A stretch of DNA of 64,000 nucleotides from Rhodococcus opacus (GTDB lineage Bacteria > Actinomycetota > Actinomycetes > Mycobacteriales > Mycobacteriaceae), in NCBI RefSeq assembly GCF_012396235.1, contig NZ_JAAXPA010000036.1, positions 16,310 through 80,309 on the forward strand, read 5' to 3'. The position numbers were made by a program, and so were the translations under genes. Positions 9,367 through 17,607 of this stretch are shown here, one piece after another (positions within the stretch are counted from its first letter, which is position 1; the number at the start of each line of letters is the position of its first letter). Below the pieces are notes generated by a model. It ran no database searches. It saw only the letters and a program-made list of their open reading frames with translations, and was not told the DNA's origin.

Positions 9367-10853
9367 GAAGTACTCCAATGCATGAAGACGTGGGGGCCGA
9401 TGCCCGGGATGTCGAACTCCGGGCCCAGAATCCGGAAGCCCTGCTTGACGTAGAAGCCGGCGGCGGTGGTGCGGGCGTTGCACCAGACCGCGTCGGCGCC
9501 GGCCAGCGCGGCGTTCGTGAGTACGGTGCGCAGGAGTGTGGTCCCCGCACCGGTACCGCGAACCTCCTCGAGGGTGGCCATACCGCGGAGGCGCCAACCC
9601 CGGCCGGGGAGAAGACCCGGCACGGCGTGCGCTTCGGGTGGATCCTCGTGATACAGCGAGGCCACGCCGATCGGGCGCCCCGCGACGAGTGTGGCGAAGT
9701 GCCGGGTGCCGACGTGCGCGTCCTCGGGGTAGACGCAGGTCTCGGCCGGTTGACCGGGCCGGAGCACGGTATGGCGGATCGGTCGCACGTCGGCGGCGGA
9801 CACCGGCCGAACCCGCCAGCCGTGGGCGGCCGGATCGGGAAGGTAACCGGAACCGGGACGATCCGGCAGGGTGACGCGGCCGGCGCCATCGACTGTCAGT
9901 CCGCGGCCGGTGTTCACCGCGAGAAGATCGACTGCGTCGACATCCAGGTGGTCGGCCAATCCCCCGAGGTGGGCCGTGGCCGACACCCCGGCCGCGGATT
10001 CGGGCATGCAGCCCAGCATGGTGAGCAGACCCCGTTCACGGGCTCGGCGCAGCAGCGCGAGGGACGGGGTGATTCCCCCGGCCTTCATCGGTTTGACGTT
10101 GATTCCGTCGAACGCGCCGGTGCAGGCGTCCAGGTCCTGCGGCGACGCGATGCTCTCGTCCGCGATCACCGGGATCGGGCTGCGCTCCTTCAGGATCCGG
10201 GCGTCGCGCCACGCCGAGCGCGGAAACGGCTGCTCGATCAGCTGCACGCCGAGTTCCTGCAGGCCGGGCAGGACGGGGAGCAGTCGGGACAGCTCCCAGC
10301 CGCAGTTGCCGTCCACGTAGAACGGTGCGGTCGTGTGGCAGCGGAGTTCCTTGACGACGGCGAGGTCTCCCGGGTCGGCGAGCTTGATCTTGTACGCCGA
10401 CCATCCGGGCCGCTCGCGGAGTTTGCGGACCATCACCTCGGTCTCGTCGAGCCCGATACTGAAGCTGGAGCGCAACTCCCGCGGGCGTTCCAGCCCGAGA
10501 GACTGCCACAGCGGCACACCGAGTAGCCGTGCCCGCAGGTCGTGCACCGCGGTGTCGAGGGCGGCGAGGACGAACGGCGAATCGGGCAGCTCCGCGGACA
10601 GCGCTCGCCACACCGCGAACGGGTCGTCGGGACCGAGGTCGATCAGCAACGGCGCAATCCGCCGCAGGTCCGCGTGCATCCGGTCCAGGCCCGAATTGTA
10701 GTGGTCGGTCATGAACGCGGATGCCTCGCCGAACCCGGCGAGACCGTCCTGCTCCACCTCCACCACCAGTCCCCGCTGCACCGGAATCGCTTCTCTGGCG
10801 GAGCGCCACAGATGCCGTTGCGTCAAGCTGATCTCGTGCGCGGTGACCCTCAC
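9363..10853 (-). CDS. Dipeptide epimerase fused to a GNAT acetyltransferase domain
   Basis: A 496-residue fusion. Residues 1-340 form an enolase-superfamily enzyme of the Ala-Glu dipeptide epimerase group: general bases in YKIK (155, 157), metal ligands D181, E207 and D232, the opposing lysines in NVKPMKAGG (252-260), and a DxD at 304-306 where dipeptide epimerases bind the substrate ammonium. Residues 345-496 are a GNAT domain with the acetyl-CoA loop RGTGAGTTL. It would invert an alpha carbon in a dipeptide and acetylate an amine, either as tailoring or as self-protection. The GTG start lies in the stop of the aminomutase gene (GTGA). The fusion is unusual to my knowledge. Confidence 0.87.
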   Translation of the reverse strand: MRVTAHEISLTQRHLWRSAREAIPVQRGLVVEVEQDGLAGFGEASAFMTDHYNSGLDRMHADLRRIAPLLIDLGPDDPFAVWRALSAELPDSPFVLAALDTAVHDLRARLLGVPLWQSLGLERPRELRSSFSIGLDETEVMVRKLRERPGWSAYKIKLADPGDLAVVKELRCHTTAPFYVDGNCGWELSRLLPVLPGLQELGVQLIEQPFPRSAWRDARILKERSPIPVIADESIASPQDLDACTGAFDGINVKPMKAGGITPSLALLRRARERGLLTMLGCMPESAAGVSATAHLGGLADHLDVDAVDLLAVNTGRGLTVDGAGRVTLPDRPGSGYLPDPAAHGWRVRPVSAADVRPIRHTVLRPGQPAETCVYPEDAHVGTRHFATLVAGRPIGVASLYHEDPPEAHAVPGLLPGRGWRLRGMATLEEVRGTGAGTTLLRTVLTNAALAGADAVWCNARTTAAGFYVKQGFRILGPEFDIPGIGPHVFMHWSTS

Positions 10854-12172
10854 GTGGTGCCTCCGACACCGAAGAATTCGCGGTCGCGCGGGCCGTGCGG
10901 GCGGAGGTCGTCCCACCACTGCGCGTGCTCGTCGAACTTCGCGAAGAACGGCTTGCCCACCAGATCCGGCCGGCGTGCCTGCAGGAACCGCAGCGCGAAC
11001 GCACGTCCGCCGTCGAGATCGACGACGCCGTCGACCACGACCTTCCCCGGCGACGCCGACATCACCGGTCCCCGCGCGGTCCGCCCGAGTCCGGAGACCC
11101 GTTGCAGCGCTTCGCGGTAGATGTCGACCGCTCGCGCCAGTGGCAGACCGAAATACGGTCGCGCACCGGTGTCCCGCTCGACGAACATGTAGTACGGCAC
11201 GACCCGGTTGCGGACCTGCGCCTGCCAGAGGTCGGCCCACGTGCGCGGGTCGTCGTTGACGTGACGCACCACCGGGGCCTGAGCGCGGAGCACCGCGCCG
11301 GTCGACGCCAACCGGGCCAGCGCCGTCCGGGCGGCATCGGTCTGCAGTTCCGCGACGTGCGACAGGTGCAGCATCATCGCGACGTGCTTGCCGGCGGCGG
11401 TCAGCCGCTCGAGCAACCGCAGCAGGTCGTCGGCTTCCGGCCCGGCCAACAGCCGGTACGGCCAGAACGAGACGGCCTTCGTGCCGATCCGGATCGTTTC
11501 GACATGGTCCCGCCCCGGTTCGAGCAGCGGCTCCAGATAGGAGGCCAGCAACTCGGTCCGCATGACCAGCGGGTCGCCGCCGGTCAACAGCACGTCGGTG
11601 ATGCCGGGGTGCAGGTCGAGGTACCGGGTCATCGCCTCCGGCCCGGACATGGCCATCTTCAGGTCCGGGGTGTCCACGAACTGCGCCCAGCGGAAGCAGT
11701 AGCCGCAATAGCTGTGGCAGGTCTGCCCCTGGCGGGGGAACACCAGCAGGGTCTCGGCGTACTTGTGCTGCATGCCCGAACCGTCGATGTCGTCGTGCTG
11801 CGGAACGTTCATGCTCAGCTGGTCACCGGGATGAGGGTTCAGTGCGGCGCGGACCGTGTCGACGGCCTGCCGGACGGTGCCCCGATCTCCCTGTGCCACG
11901 GCCTGTTCGATCAGCGCGAAGTGCTCGGGCTCGAGCATGTCGCGGTGTGGGAAGGTCAGCCGGTAGATCGGGTCGTCCGGCGCACGGCCCCAGTCGATCA
12001 GTTCGTCGACGACGTAGCTGCTGACCTTGAACGGCAGCACTTGGGACACCACGTGTGCCTCGTGCCCCAGGATCGGGTCGCCGGTTCGCTCGGCGACGAG
12101 CTTGCGGAGCCGGTCGCCGCTGATCGATCGCGGAGCGAGGGCTGTGCGGGTGTCGAGATCGAGCAGGGTCAT
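10850..12172 (-). CDS. KamA-type radical-SAM amino acid 2,3-aminomutase
   Basis: A 440-residue radical-SAM/PLP enzyme of the lysine 2,3-aminomutase family, which moves an alpha-amino group to the beta carbon. The cluster cysteines are C152, C156 and C159 (CxxxCxxC), followed by TGGDPLV. The PLP-lysine region is reduced to ASPGK (K377) in place of the PGGGGK of classic lysine enzymes. VND (305-307), matching one lysine-binding Asp, is kept, but no Asp stands where the second is expected just before the PLP lysine. The substrate may therefore not be lysine. Product: a beta-amino acid for the ligases. It is ATGA-coupled to the upstream diiron oxygenase gene. Confidence 0.88.
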   Translation of the reverse strand: MTLLDLDTRTALAPRSISGDRLRKLVAERTGDPILGHEAHVVSQVLPFKVSSYVVDELIDWGRAPDDPIYRLTFPHRDMLEPEHFALIEQAVAQGDRGTVRQAVDTVRAALNPHPGDQLSMNVPQHDDIDGSGMQHKYAETLLVFPRQGQTCHSYCGYCFRWAQFVDTPDLKMAMSGPEAMTRYLDLHPGITDVLLTGGDPLVMRTELLASYLEPLLEPGRDHVETIRIGTKAVSFWPYRLLAGPEADDLLRLLERLTAAGKHVAMMLHLSHVAELQTDAARTALARLASTGAVLRAQAPVVRHVNDDPRTWADLWQAQVRNRVVPYYMFVERDTGARPYFGLPLARAVDIYREALQRVSGLGRTARGPVMSASPGKVVVDGVVDLDGGRAFALRFLQARRPDLVGKPFFAKFDEHAQWWDDLRPHGPRDREFFGVGGTT

Positions 12173-13179
12173 TTGTCCGTCACCGCCAAGCCCCAGTCGA
12201 AGTCGACCTCGCCCAGAACATTCATGTCCGACATCAGCGAATACAGACCGCTGTAGTCGCGCACGAGCCGCGAACCGGATTTCTCGGCCCGCACGTCGGC
12301 GAGCATCTTCTCCCATCCGGTGACCTTCTCGATGCGGAAGATCGCTTCCCACGTCGAGTAGTCCGTGGCGACGAACGCTTCCAGTCCGGCGACCAGCATG
12401 TCCAGGAAGAAGCGGCGTTTGACGGGGTCCAGCACGTCGTACACCAGCTTCGCCATCTCGTCGGAAATGGATGCGTGGCAGTACTCGTCCCGGTTGTGCA
12501 GCTTCGCGGTGGTGGAGTTGACCACCTGGATGTCGTGATCGTCGGCGAGCAGATCGAGATACGCGTTGATCGAGATCTCGGACACCGTGGCGAAGGCCAG
12601 CGTGGTCAGGCTGCGCTGCCAGCGTTCGGCGGCATGGGCGCGCAGCCGACGGTGGGCCCGCGAGGTGTGGGATTCGGGTAAGGCGCTGTCGGGGAACGGG
12701 TTCCCCCGTTTGCGTCTGGTCAGCGCGCTCGCGTTGATGTGCATCAGGGTGTGGTACTGCTCGTCGACCATGGCCTGGGCGAGTGCGATATCCATGTCCT
12801 GGCCGCCGAGACCCGGGAACTCCCCGTCCATCACGAGCGCGAACGCCGGGTTGGCGACGCGTTGCTCGGCGAGCACCGTGTGCCGGTTGTACGCGATCCA
12901 GGCCCAGCTCAGCAGCCGCGACCGAAGCGCGTCGGGCATCGCCTGCCACGTCGGATGGTCGCGGAACGGCACGATTGCCTCGGGGTAGTCGGCCCGGCCG
13001 GCGTCGAACAACTCGTCGAGGTCGGGCTCGTCGCGCTTCACCGTCGACCGTCGGTGCCAATTGCCGGCGAGGCGGCTGATGACGGCGTTCTCGGCTTCGT
13101 CGGCGGGGTCGAACGACGGCAGTCCGGGGAGGTGGACCAGCCCGTCGGCGTCGGAGCACTGCAGGTCGTCGATGATCAT
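12169..13179 (-). CDS. AurF-like diiron N-oxygenase
   Basis: A 336-residue protein of the p-aminobenzoate N-oxygenase (AurF, PF11583) family. All seven expected diiron ligands are present with AurF-like spacing: E105, E140 and H143 (DEQYHTLMH), E201 (SEISIN), and H228, E232 and H235 (HNRDEYCH). Family members oxidise primary amines to hydroxylamine, nitroso or nitro groups; others make azoxy or nitroimidazole products. Here an amino acid or peptide amine is the likely substrate, so the end product may carry an N-O bond. The protein is cytosolic, with no signal peptide. ATGA overlaps occur at both ends. Confidence 0.9.
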   Translation of the reverse strand: MIIDDLQCSDADGLVHLPGLPSFDPADEAENAVISRLAGNWHRRSTVKRDEPDLDELFDAGRADYPEAIVPFRDHPTWQAMPDALRSRLLSWAWIAYNRHTVLAEQRVANPAFALVMDGEFPGLGGQDMDIALAQAMVDEQYHTLMHINASALTRRKRGNPFPDSALPESHTSRAHRRLRAHAAERWQRSLTTLAFATVSEISINAYLDLLADDHDIQVVNSTTAKLHNRDEYCHASISDEMAKLVYDVLDPVKRRFFLDMLVAGLEAFVATDYSTWEAIFRIEKVTGWEKMLADVRAEKSGSRLVRDYSGLYSLMSDMNVLGEVDFDWGLAVTDK

Positions 13180-13934
13180 GCGCGAGTCCGGTCGCCGGCC
13201 CAGAAACGAGTGAGGTGACGGGCGCGGTCGGCGTACTCTGAACGCGCGTGCAGCATGCGCTGGTTGTCCCAGATGAGCAGTGCATTCTCGTGGATCAGCA
13301 CGCGGGTGCGCAGTTCGTGGAACAGGTCGCTGACGCGATGCGCCAACCTGCGACCGGCCCGGCCGAGCGGCAGCCGGGAGTCGTCGACGTCGGACTCGTG
13401 GTGCGGGTCGTAGTCGGCCGCGGTGAGCAGGTTGTAGCTGAAGCGCAGGGCGGTGCGGCCGGTGTCGTCCGCGCCCAGCATCGTGGTGCGTACACCCCCG
13501 TCCGGGCCAGGGAAGGTCAGTTCGGCGTCCGTCATCAGGGTGACCTCGGCCGGTTCCAGGGCGTCGACGAGCCGCCGGATGTCGAGCAGATCGGTGTGGC
13601 CGCCGCCGCAGCGTGCCTGCCGGTGGCAGAACAGCGCCAGGTACGCCGGGCTGGGATCCCAGCCGGGGGCCTCGGTGTGCGCCAGAATCGTGTTCGCGCT
13701 CTGCGAGTACGCCCGATGATCGTTGCCGGGGCGGTACGTCACCTCGTGGGTGAGCAGACCGTTGTATTGCGGGACCAGATCACCCAGCGAGCCAACCACT
13801 TCCGCTGCAGCGGTGCGGTCGGGTACGTCGTGGACGACGACGTAGCCGTCCTCCCCCAGCCGCTTCCGGTCGACACGGCCTTCCACCGTGTTCCCACCTA
13901 CAGGCGCAGAAACGACATGACAATTCGGCGACAT
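13176..13934 (-). CDS. TauD/TfdA-family Fe(II)/2-oxoglutarate dioxygenase
   Basis: A 252-residue non-heme iron dioxygenase. The facial triad is H86-x-E88 (LAHTEAP) and H229 (RMLHARSEY), with the 2-oxoglutarate-binding Arg at 243 (HLTRFW). It would hydroxylate, desaturate or otherwise oxidise an amino-acid-like substrate. It is the first gene of the operon. I chose the ATG at 13934 over one four codons upstream because GGAGG lies just before it and would otherwise be inside the coding sequence. Its stop overlaps the diiron oxygenase start (ATGA). The substrate is unknown. Confidence 0.86.
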   Translation of the reverse strand: MSPNCHVVSAPVGGNTVEGRVDRKRLGEDGYVVVHDVPDRTAAAEVVGSLGDLVPQYNGLLTHEVTYRPGNDHRAYSQSANTILAHTEAPGWDPSPAYLALFCHRQARCGGGHTDLLDIRRLVDALEPAEVTLMTDAELTFPGPDGGVRTTMLGADDTGRTALRFSYNLLTAADYDPHHESDVDDSRLPLGRAGRRLAHRVSDLFHELRTRVLIHENALLIWDNQRMLHARSEYADRARHLTRFWAGDRTRA

Positions 13935-14383
13935 CCATTCCTCCATTCCGAAAACCCGACCGGGTTGCGTACCCGTGACTCCGGTCGATCGAGACCGGGA
14001 TCGTCGTGATCGGTTTCAAGAATGTGGTCGTGCCGCCACGCACACCAGGCACCCTAGGGGAGCCAAAACGTCACCCGGAAAGAACGGCTGGGTGTGTAAC
14101 GACGGAATACGGTCGGTTGTGCTGATGTGGCGCCTCATCACCTCGACTGCGTTCTCGGTCCGACATCCGGCCACAGGCGTGAACGCTTTCAGGAACAAAC
14201 AGATAGATAGGCAAATACAGTCAATACATCCAAAAGTGTGTCTTTGACGTAGTCGTTCAACGACCGTTAGATCGTACTCAGGTGCCGTCGCCGGCCCGGG
14301 ACTGGTGACAGCTGCCGACTCGGGTTCCCGATCGTCGCACGCCGGTTCGTGCGGTGGCGTATCCAACCTTTGAAGGGAGAAGC
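13935..14383. other. Divergent intergenic region
   Basis: This gap separates the biosynthetic operon (leftward) from the acyl-CoA dehydrogenase pair (rightward). No credible gene lies in it. The leader of the leftward operon can form two small hairpins (AACCC/GGGTT at 13953-13966 and CCGGTC/GACCGG at 13981-13998). An AT-richer core at 14190-14275 carries the best rightward promoter. On the minus strand a TTGACT at 14220-14225 could be a -35 box for the biosynthetic operon, but I find no convincing -10 partner. Confidence 0.6.
14244..14272 (+). promoter_or_regulatory. Candidate promoter with a palindromic operator
   Basis: TTGACG (14244-14249) and TTAGAT (14267-14272) are 17 bases apart. Between them sits a perfect inverted repeat, GTCGTT-C-AACGAC (14252-14264), placed where a bound repressor would block RNA polymerase. 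It would drive the acyl-CoA dehydrogenase pair. The -10 is imperfect, so the assignment is moderate. Confidence 0.45.
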
Positions 14384-15610
14384 ATGATTCAACGTCCAGA
14401 TCTCGAGGATTTCCGCACGCAGGCCCGCGAGTTCTTCGCGAGGGAGGTTCCCGCAGTCCTTCACGGCGTCGACGCGCCGGTGGATCGCGCGCGGGCAGTG
14501 CGCGGGGCGCTTCACCGTGCCGGCTTCTCAGGTGTCTCAATTCCCGAATCTGCCGGGGGAAGAGGCCTTTCCGCTGACCACGAGGACATCGTCACCGACG
14601 AAGCCACAACGCTCGCCGTGACTGCGGACCGACCTGCGTTCCTCGGCGTCAACGTCATCCTTCCCGCCCTCATTGATGTCGGAGCGGCCGAACTCGTGGC
14701 CGAGGTCGGCCCTCGCATTCTGAGTGCGGACGCCATCGCCTGTCAGTTGTTCTCCGAACCTGATGCAGGTTCCGATCTAGCCGGGGTGATGACGCGCGCA
14801 ACCGAAGTCGACGGCGGGTGGCGCGTACAGGGCCAGAAGGTCTGGACCTCATACGCGCATCTGGCCGACTTCGGTCTTGCGCTGGTCCGCACCGACCCCG
14901 AGGCACCGAAACACTCGGGGTTGACGATGTTGCTGATTGATATGAACGCACCGGGGGTCACAGTCAGACCCATCAAGCAGATGACCGGCGACGGCGAGTT
15001 CAACGAGGTATTCCTCGACAACGTCTTCGTTCGGGCGGATCGGCTCGTCGGCACCGTCGGCGGAGGATGGAAGGTGGCCGGCACTGTACTCGGGCACGAA
15101 CGGCTGGCGATATCGCGAAGCGGTGGAGTCGGGGTTCGCAACCCGATTTCGGTCCGAGCACTCGTCGACCTGGTTACCAGACACGACACCATCTCCGTGC
15201 CCGACGTGCAGAGTTCCCTTCTCGACGCCTGGATGGGGGAACGCACAGCCGCCATTCTGTCGCGTCAAACAACAGTACAAGCCCGTTCAGGACTGCCGCT
15301 GGGTCCGGAAACATCCCTCGGAAAGATGCATCGAACTCGCAACGCCTTCAGGAACGCGCGCTTGGCCACCGAATTCGGTCTGCCTTGTGGTGGCGCGTGG
15401 ATCGGTGACGAGTACGCAGGAACCGCTTACGAAATCCTCAATTCGCCGGGGATGGCGTTCGGTGGCGGCACCGATGACATACAACGGAACATCGTCGCCG
15501 AACGCATTCTCGGGCTTCCTCGCGAGCAGGCGGTCGACCCCCGAGACCGACGAACTGCGGTCGGGCATCAATCATCCTCGCAATCAACAGGAAAGGCAGG
15601 AGAGCAGTGA
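14384..15610 (+). CDS. Acyl-CoA dehydrogenase, first subunit of a pair
   Basis: A 408-residue flavin acyl-CoA dehydrogenase that would introduce the 2,3 double bond into an acyl-CoA. It shows the FAD/substrate block QLFSEPDAGSDLAG, the KVWTSYAHLADFGL region and the C-terminal GGGTDDIQRNIVAERILGLPRE typical of actinobacterial FadE proteins that work as unlike pairs. The ATG at 14384 follows GGGAGA; the open frame upstream of it is not conserved-looking. It overlaps the next gene as GTGA, supporting a heteromeric enzyme like the steroid side-chain FadE pairs. The natural acyl chain is unknown. Confidence 0.9.
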   Translation: MIQRPDLEDFRTQAREFFAREVPAVLHGVDAPVDRARAVRGALHRAGFSGVSIPESAGGRGLSADHEDIVTDEATTLAVTADRPAFLGVNVILPALIDVGAAELVAEVGPRILSADAIACQLFSEPDAGSDLAGVMTRATEVDGGWRVQGQKVWTSYAHLADFGLALVRTDPEAPKHSGLTMLLIDMNAPGVTVRPIKQMTGDGEFNEVFLDNVFVRADRLVGTVGGGWKVAGTVLGHERLAISRSGGVGVRNPISVRALVDLVTRHDTISVPDVQSSLLDAWMGERTAAILSRQTTVQARSGLPLGPETSLGKMHRTRNAFRNARLATEFGLPCGGAWIGDEYAGTAYEILNSPGMAFGGGTDDIQRNIVAERILGLPREQAVDPRDRRTAVGHQSSSQSTGKAGEQ

Positions 15611-16737
15611 CGACATCCCCGTTCATGCAACAGACACCGGAGCGTACCGAACTCGCAGGTGCAATCCGGCGGCTCCTCGACCAGCATGTGTCGTCGCGTA
15701 GCGAGGACGACACCGGCTCCGCAGACGGATTCGATCGCCGCATCTGGCAGCTCCTCGCCGAAAGTATCGGCGTACCGGCAATGGCGATTCCCGAGGATGT
15801 CGGCGGAGTGGGCTTCGGCTTCTCCGACCTGCTTCCGGTATTCGAGGAAGCTGGTCGCGTACTCTACGGTTCACCCTTGCTGAGTTCGGTCGGCCTCGCC
15901 ACACCGTTGATACGCCTTGCCGCAGATGCCGGCACCGCGACAAGGTTGCTTCCCGACCTTGCTTCGGGAGCCTCGACGGCTGCGGTCGCCTGGTTGGAAA
16001 ATCCGACGGATCGGTCGAGCCGCGGTGTCCACGCGCGCATCGCAGGAAGCAAGCAATTCGCCCTGTCGGGGCACACAACACACGTAATAGACGGATACAG
16101 CGCCGACATCCTCCTCGTCCTTGCTCGTCTCGGTGAACAGACAGCGATTTTCGTCGTCGAAGGCACTGCGCCAGGGCTTCTCCGTTCACCGATGGACACC
16201 ATCGACCTCTCGCGTAGTCAGGCGTCACTGACCTTTGACGTGGTGCCCGCCGTGTTGCTCGGCGAGGCCCAAGGAGGGATGGAGGCTCTGGGACGCGCGC
16301 AGGACTACGCCGCTCTGGCCCTCGCAGCGGAGTCCACCGGCGCTGCCCGCCGCTGCCTCGAATCGGCCGTCGAGTATGCCAAAAGCCGCCGTCAGTTCGG
16401 GCAGCCGATCGGAGCCTTCCAGGCGGTCAAGCACCGGTGCGCCGAGATGTGGGCCTCAGTCGAAACAGCGGCTGCCCTGGTCGGGGAAGCGTCCCGGGCG
16501 CTCGAGACACACGGCGTCCCCAGTCCGCTCGACACCACTCACGCGTTGATCGCAGCGGTGGACGCCCTCGATTTCTGCGCGCAGGAGAGCATGCGTGTTC
16601 ACGGCGGAATCAGCTTTACGTGGGAGCACTCCGCTCATCGTTACTACCGCCGCGCGCGGAGTGTCCAAACCCTCCTCGGCCCGATGAGTCGCCATCGCGA
16701 GCGACTGACAGCTCTTTCCGGCATCCACCCGAATTGA
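15607..16737 (+). CDS. Acyl-CoA dehydrogenase, partner subunit
   Basis: A 376-residue acyl-CoA dehydrogenase-like protein, more divergent than its partner. It has the C-terminal block RVHGGISFTWEHSAHRYYRRA found in the second subunit of heterotetrameric FadE enzymes, and ESAVEYAKSRRQFGQPIGAFQAVKH in the dimer-contact helix. The N-terminal half lacks the usual strong FAD motif, as expected when the flavin site is shared between subunits. The GTG start lies in the stop of the first subunit, so equal amounts should be made. Confidence 0.88.
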   Translation: MTTSPFMQQTPERTELAGAIRRLLDQHVSSRSEDDTGSADGFDRRIWQLLAESIGVPAMAIPEDVGGVGFGFSDLLPVFEEAGRVLYGSPLLSSVGLATPLIRLAADAGTATRLLPDLASGASTAAVAWLENPTDRSSRGVHARIAGSKQFALSGHTTHVIDGYSADILLVLARLGEQTAIFVVEGTAPGLLRSPMDTIDLSRSQASLTFDVVPAVLLGEAQGGMEALGRAQDYAALALAAESTGAARRCLESAVEYAKSRRQFGQPIGAFQAVKHRCAEMWASVETAAALVGEASRALETHGVPSPLDTTHALIAAVDALDFCAQESMRVHGGISFTWEHSAHRYYRRARSVQTLLGPMSRHRERLTALSGIHPN

Positions 16738-16744
16738 CCTGCCC

Positions 16745-16778
16745 GGCGTCCCCAGGATCGGCCGCCAGATCCGACGCC
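16745..16778. terminator. Candidate bidirectional terminator hairpin
   Basis: GGCGTC (16745-16750) pairs with GACGCC (16773-16778), and inside it GGATC pairs with GATCC, with a four-base bulge on one side and an eight-base loop. It sits eight bases after the dehydrogenase stop and between convergent genes. There is no U-tract, which is common in actinobacteria. Confidence 0.42.
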
Positions 16779-16864
16779 CGTCATCGCCGAGATCCGCGGT
16801 GGCGGCGCGTCCCTCGCGCTGCCCACAACCTACGATTCGCCGACCGACGGGGGTCGCCCGGACA

Positions 16865-17191
16865 TCAATCGAATCGGACCAGGGATTCGCCGCCGATGGC
16901 CAGCGAGAGCCCGACTATCGTGATCGCGATTATCGCGATGTACCGACCCGCTGCCGCATGCGCTTGGTCGGGGAGTTCTCTCCAGCGTCGCGTAGCCAGC
17001 ACAGCGAGAACGATAGTGGACAACGCGAATCCGGCGACAGACAGGACGTCACGGCCTTGGAATTCTGGCGTGGCGATGGCGTGGTGAACAAGAATGCCGG
17101 TCGCAGCGGCGGCGGTCGAGGCGGTGCGACGCCACGCCAGGACCGTCCGCTCGACCTGCAGTCCCCTGTCATGTCCCGACGCCGTCGTCAC
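16865..17191 (-). CDS. DUF202 small membrane protein
   Basis: A 108-residue membrane protein of the DUF202 (YidH-like) type, with the family signature VERTVLAWRRTASTAA followed by three hydrophobic helices. The GTG start sits in the stop of the preceding DUF202 gene (GTGA). No biochemical role is established for the family that I know of. Its link to the CoA-transferase operon may be only positional. Confidence 0.8.
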   Translation of the reverse strand: MTTASGHDRGLQVERTVLAWRRTASTAAAATGILVHHAIATPEFQGRDVLSVAGFALSTIVLAVLATRRWRELPDQAHAAAGRYIAIIAITIVGLSLAIGGESLVRFD

Positions 17192-17607
17192 GTCAGCATC
17201 CCCCACATGCAAAGGCTCGCAGCGAGGAGGACACCGCCGGCGAGAACTGGCATCAACCATGAATTCGGCAGTGGTTGCGCGCGACGCATGGCCTGTTGCA
17301 CTCGGAACCAGTGCAGGAATGCACCGCCTCCGATCAATGCCGCGGTAGCAAGACAAGTCACGGCAAGTGGGCCGCGCAGAACGACTGGTTCGAGGGAGTC
17401 GATGAACTCACGAGCGGCGACGCCACCCGCGATGAGCGCCAGTGCGGTCCTCATCCATGCCAAGAACGTGCGTTCGTTGGCGAGAGTGAACCGGTAGTCC
17501 GGTTCTTGGTCGGCGCTCAGAGAAGCCCGTGCCCTCGGCGTCCGACGCCGGAGGGCCGAATACGACAGCACCGACGAAGCTCGGCGGTGCTGCGGTGCTT
17601 CCGTCAT
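17188..17607 (-). CDS. DUF202 / YidH-like membrane protein
   Basis: A 139-residue protein with a polar N-terminal tail of about 35 residues, the DUF202 signature YRFTLANERTFLAWMRTAL and three transmembrane helices. The ATG at 17607 overlaps the CoA-transferase stop (ATGA). Paired DUF202 genes of unequal length next to each other are common in actinobacteria. Function unknown; it is probably an inner-membrane partner of the smaller protein downstream. Confidence 0.83.
   Translation of the reverse strand: MTEAPQHRRASSVLSYSALRRRTPRARASLSADQEPDYRFTLANERTFLAWMRTALALIAGGVAAREFIDSLEPVVLRGPLAVTCLATAALIGGGAFLHWFRVQQAMRRAQPLPNSWLMPVLAGGVLLAASLCMWGMLT

Noticed and set aside
14190..14250. AT-rich patch with a GATAGATAG motif, considered as a mobile-element end or origin
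   Set aside because: No inverted terminal repeats, target duplications or transposase are nearby. A promoter region explains the base composition.
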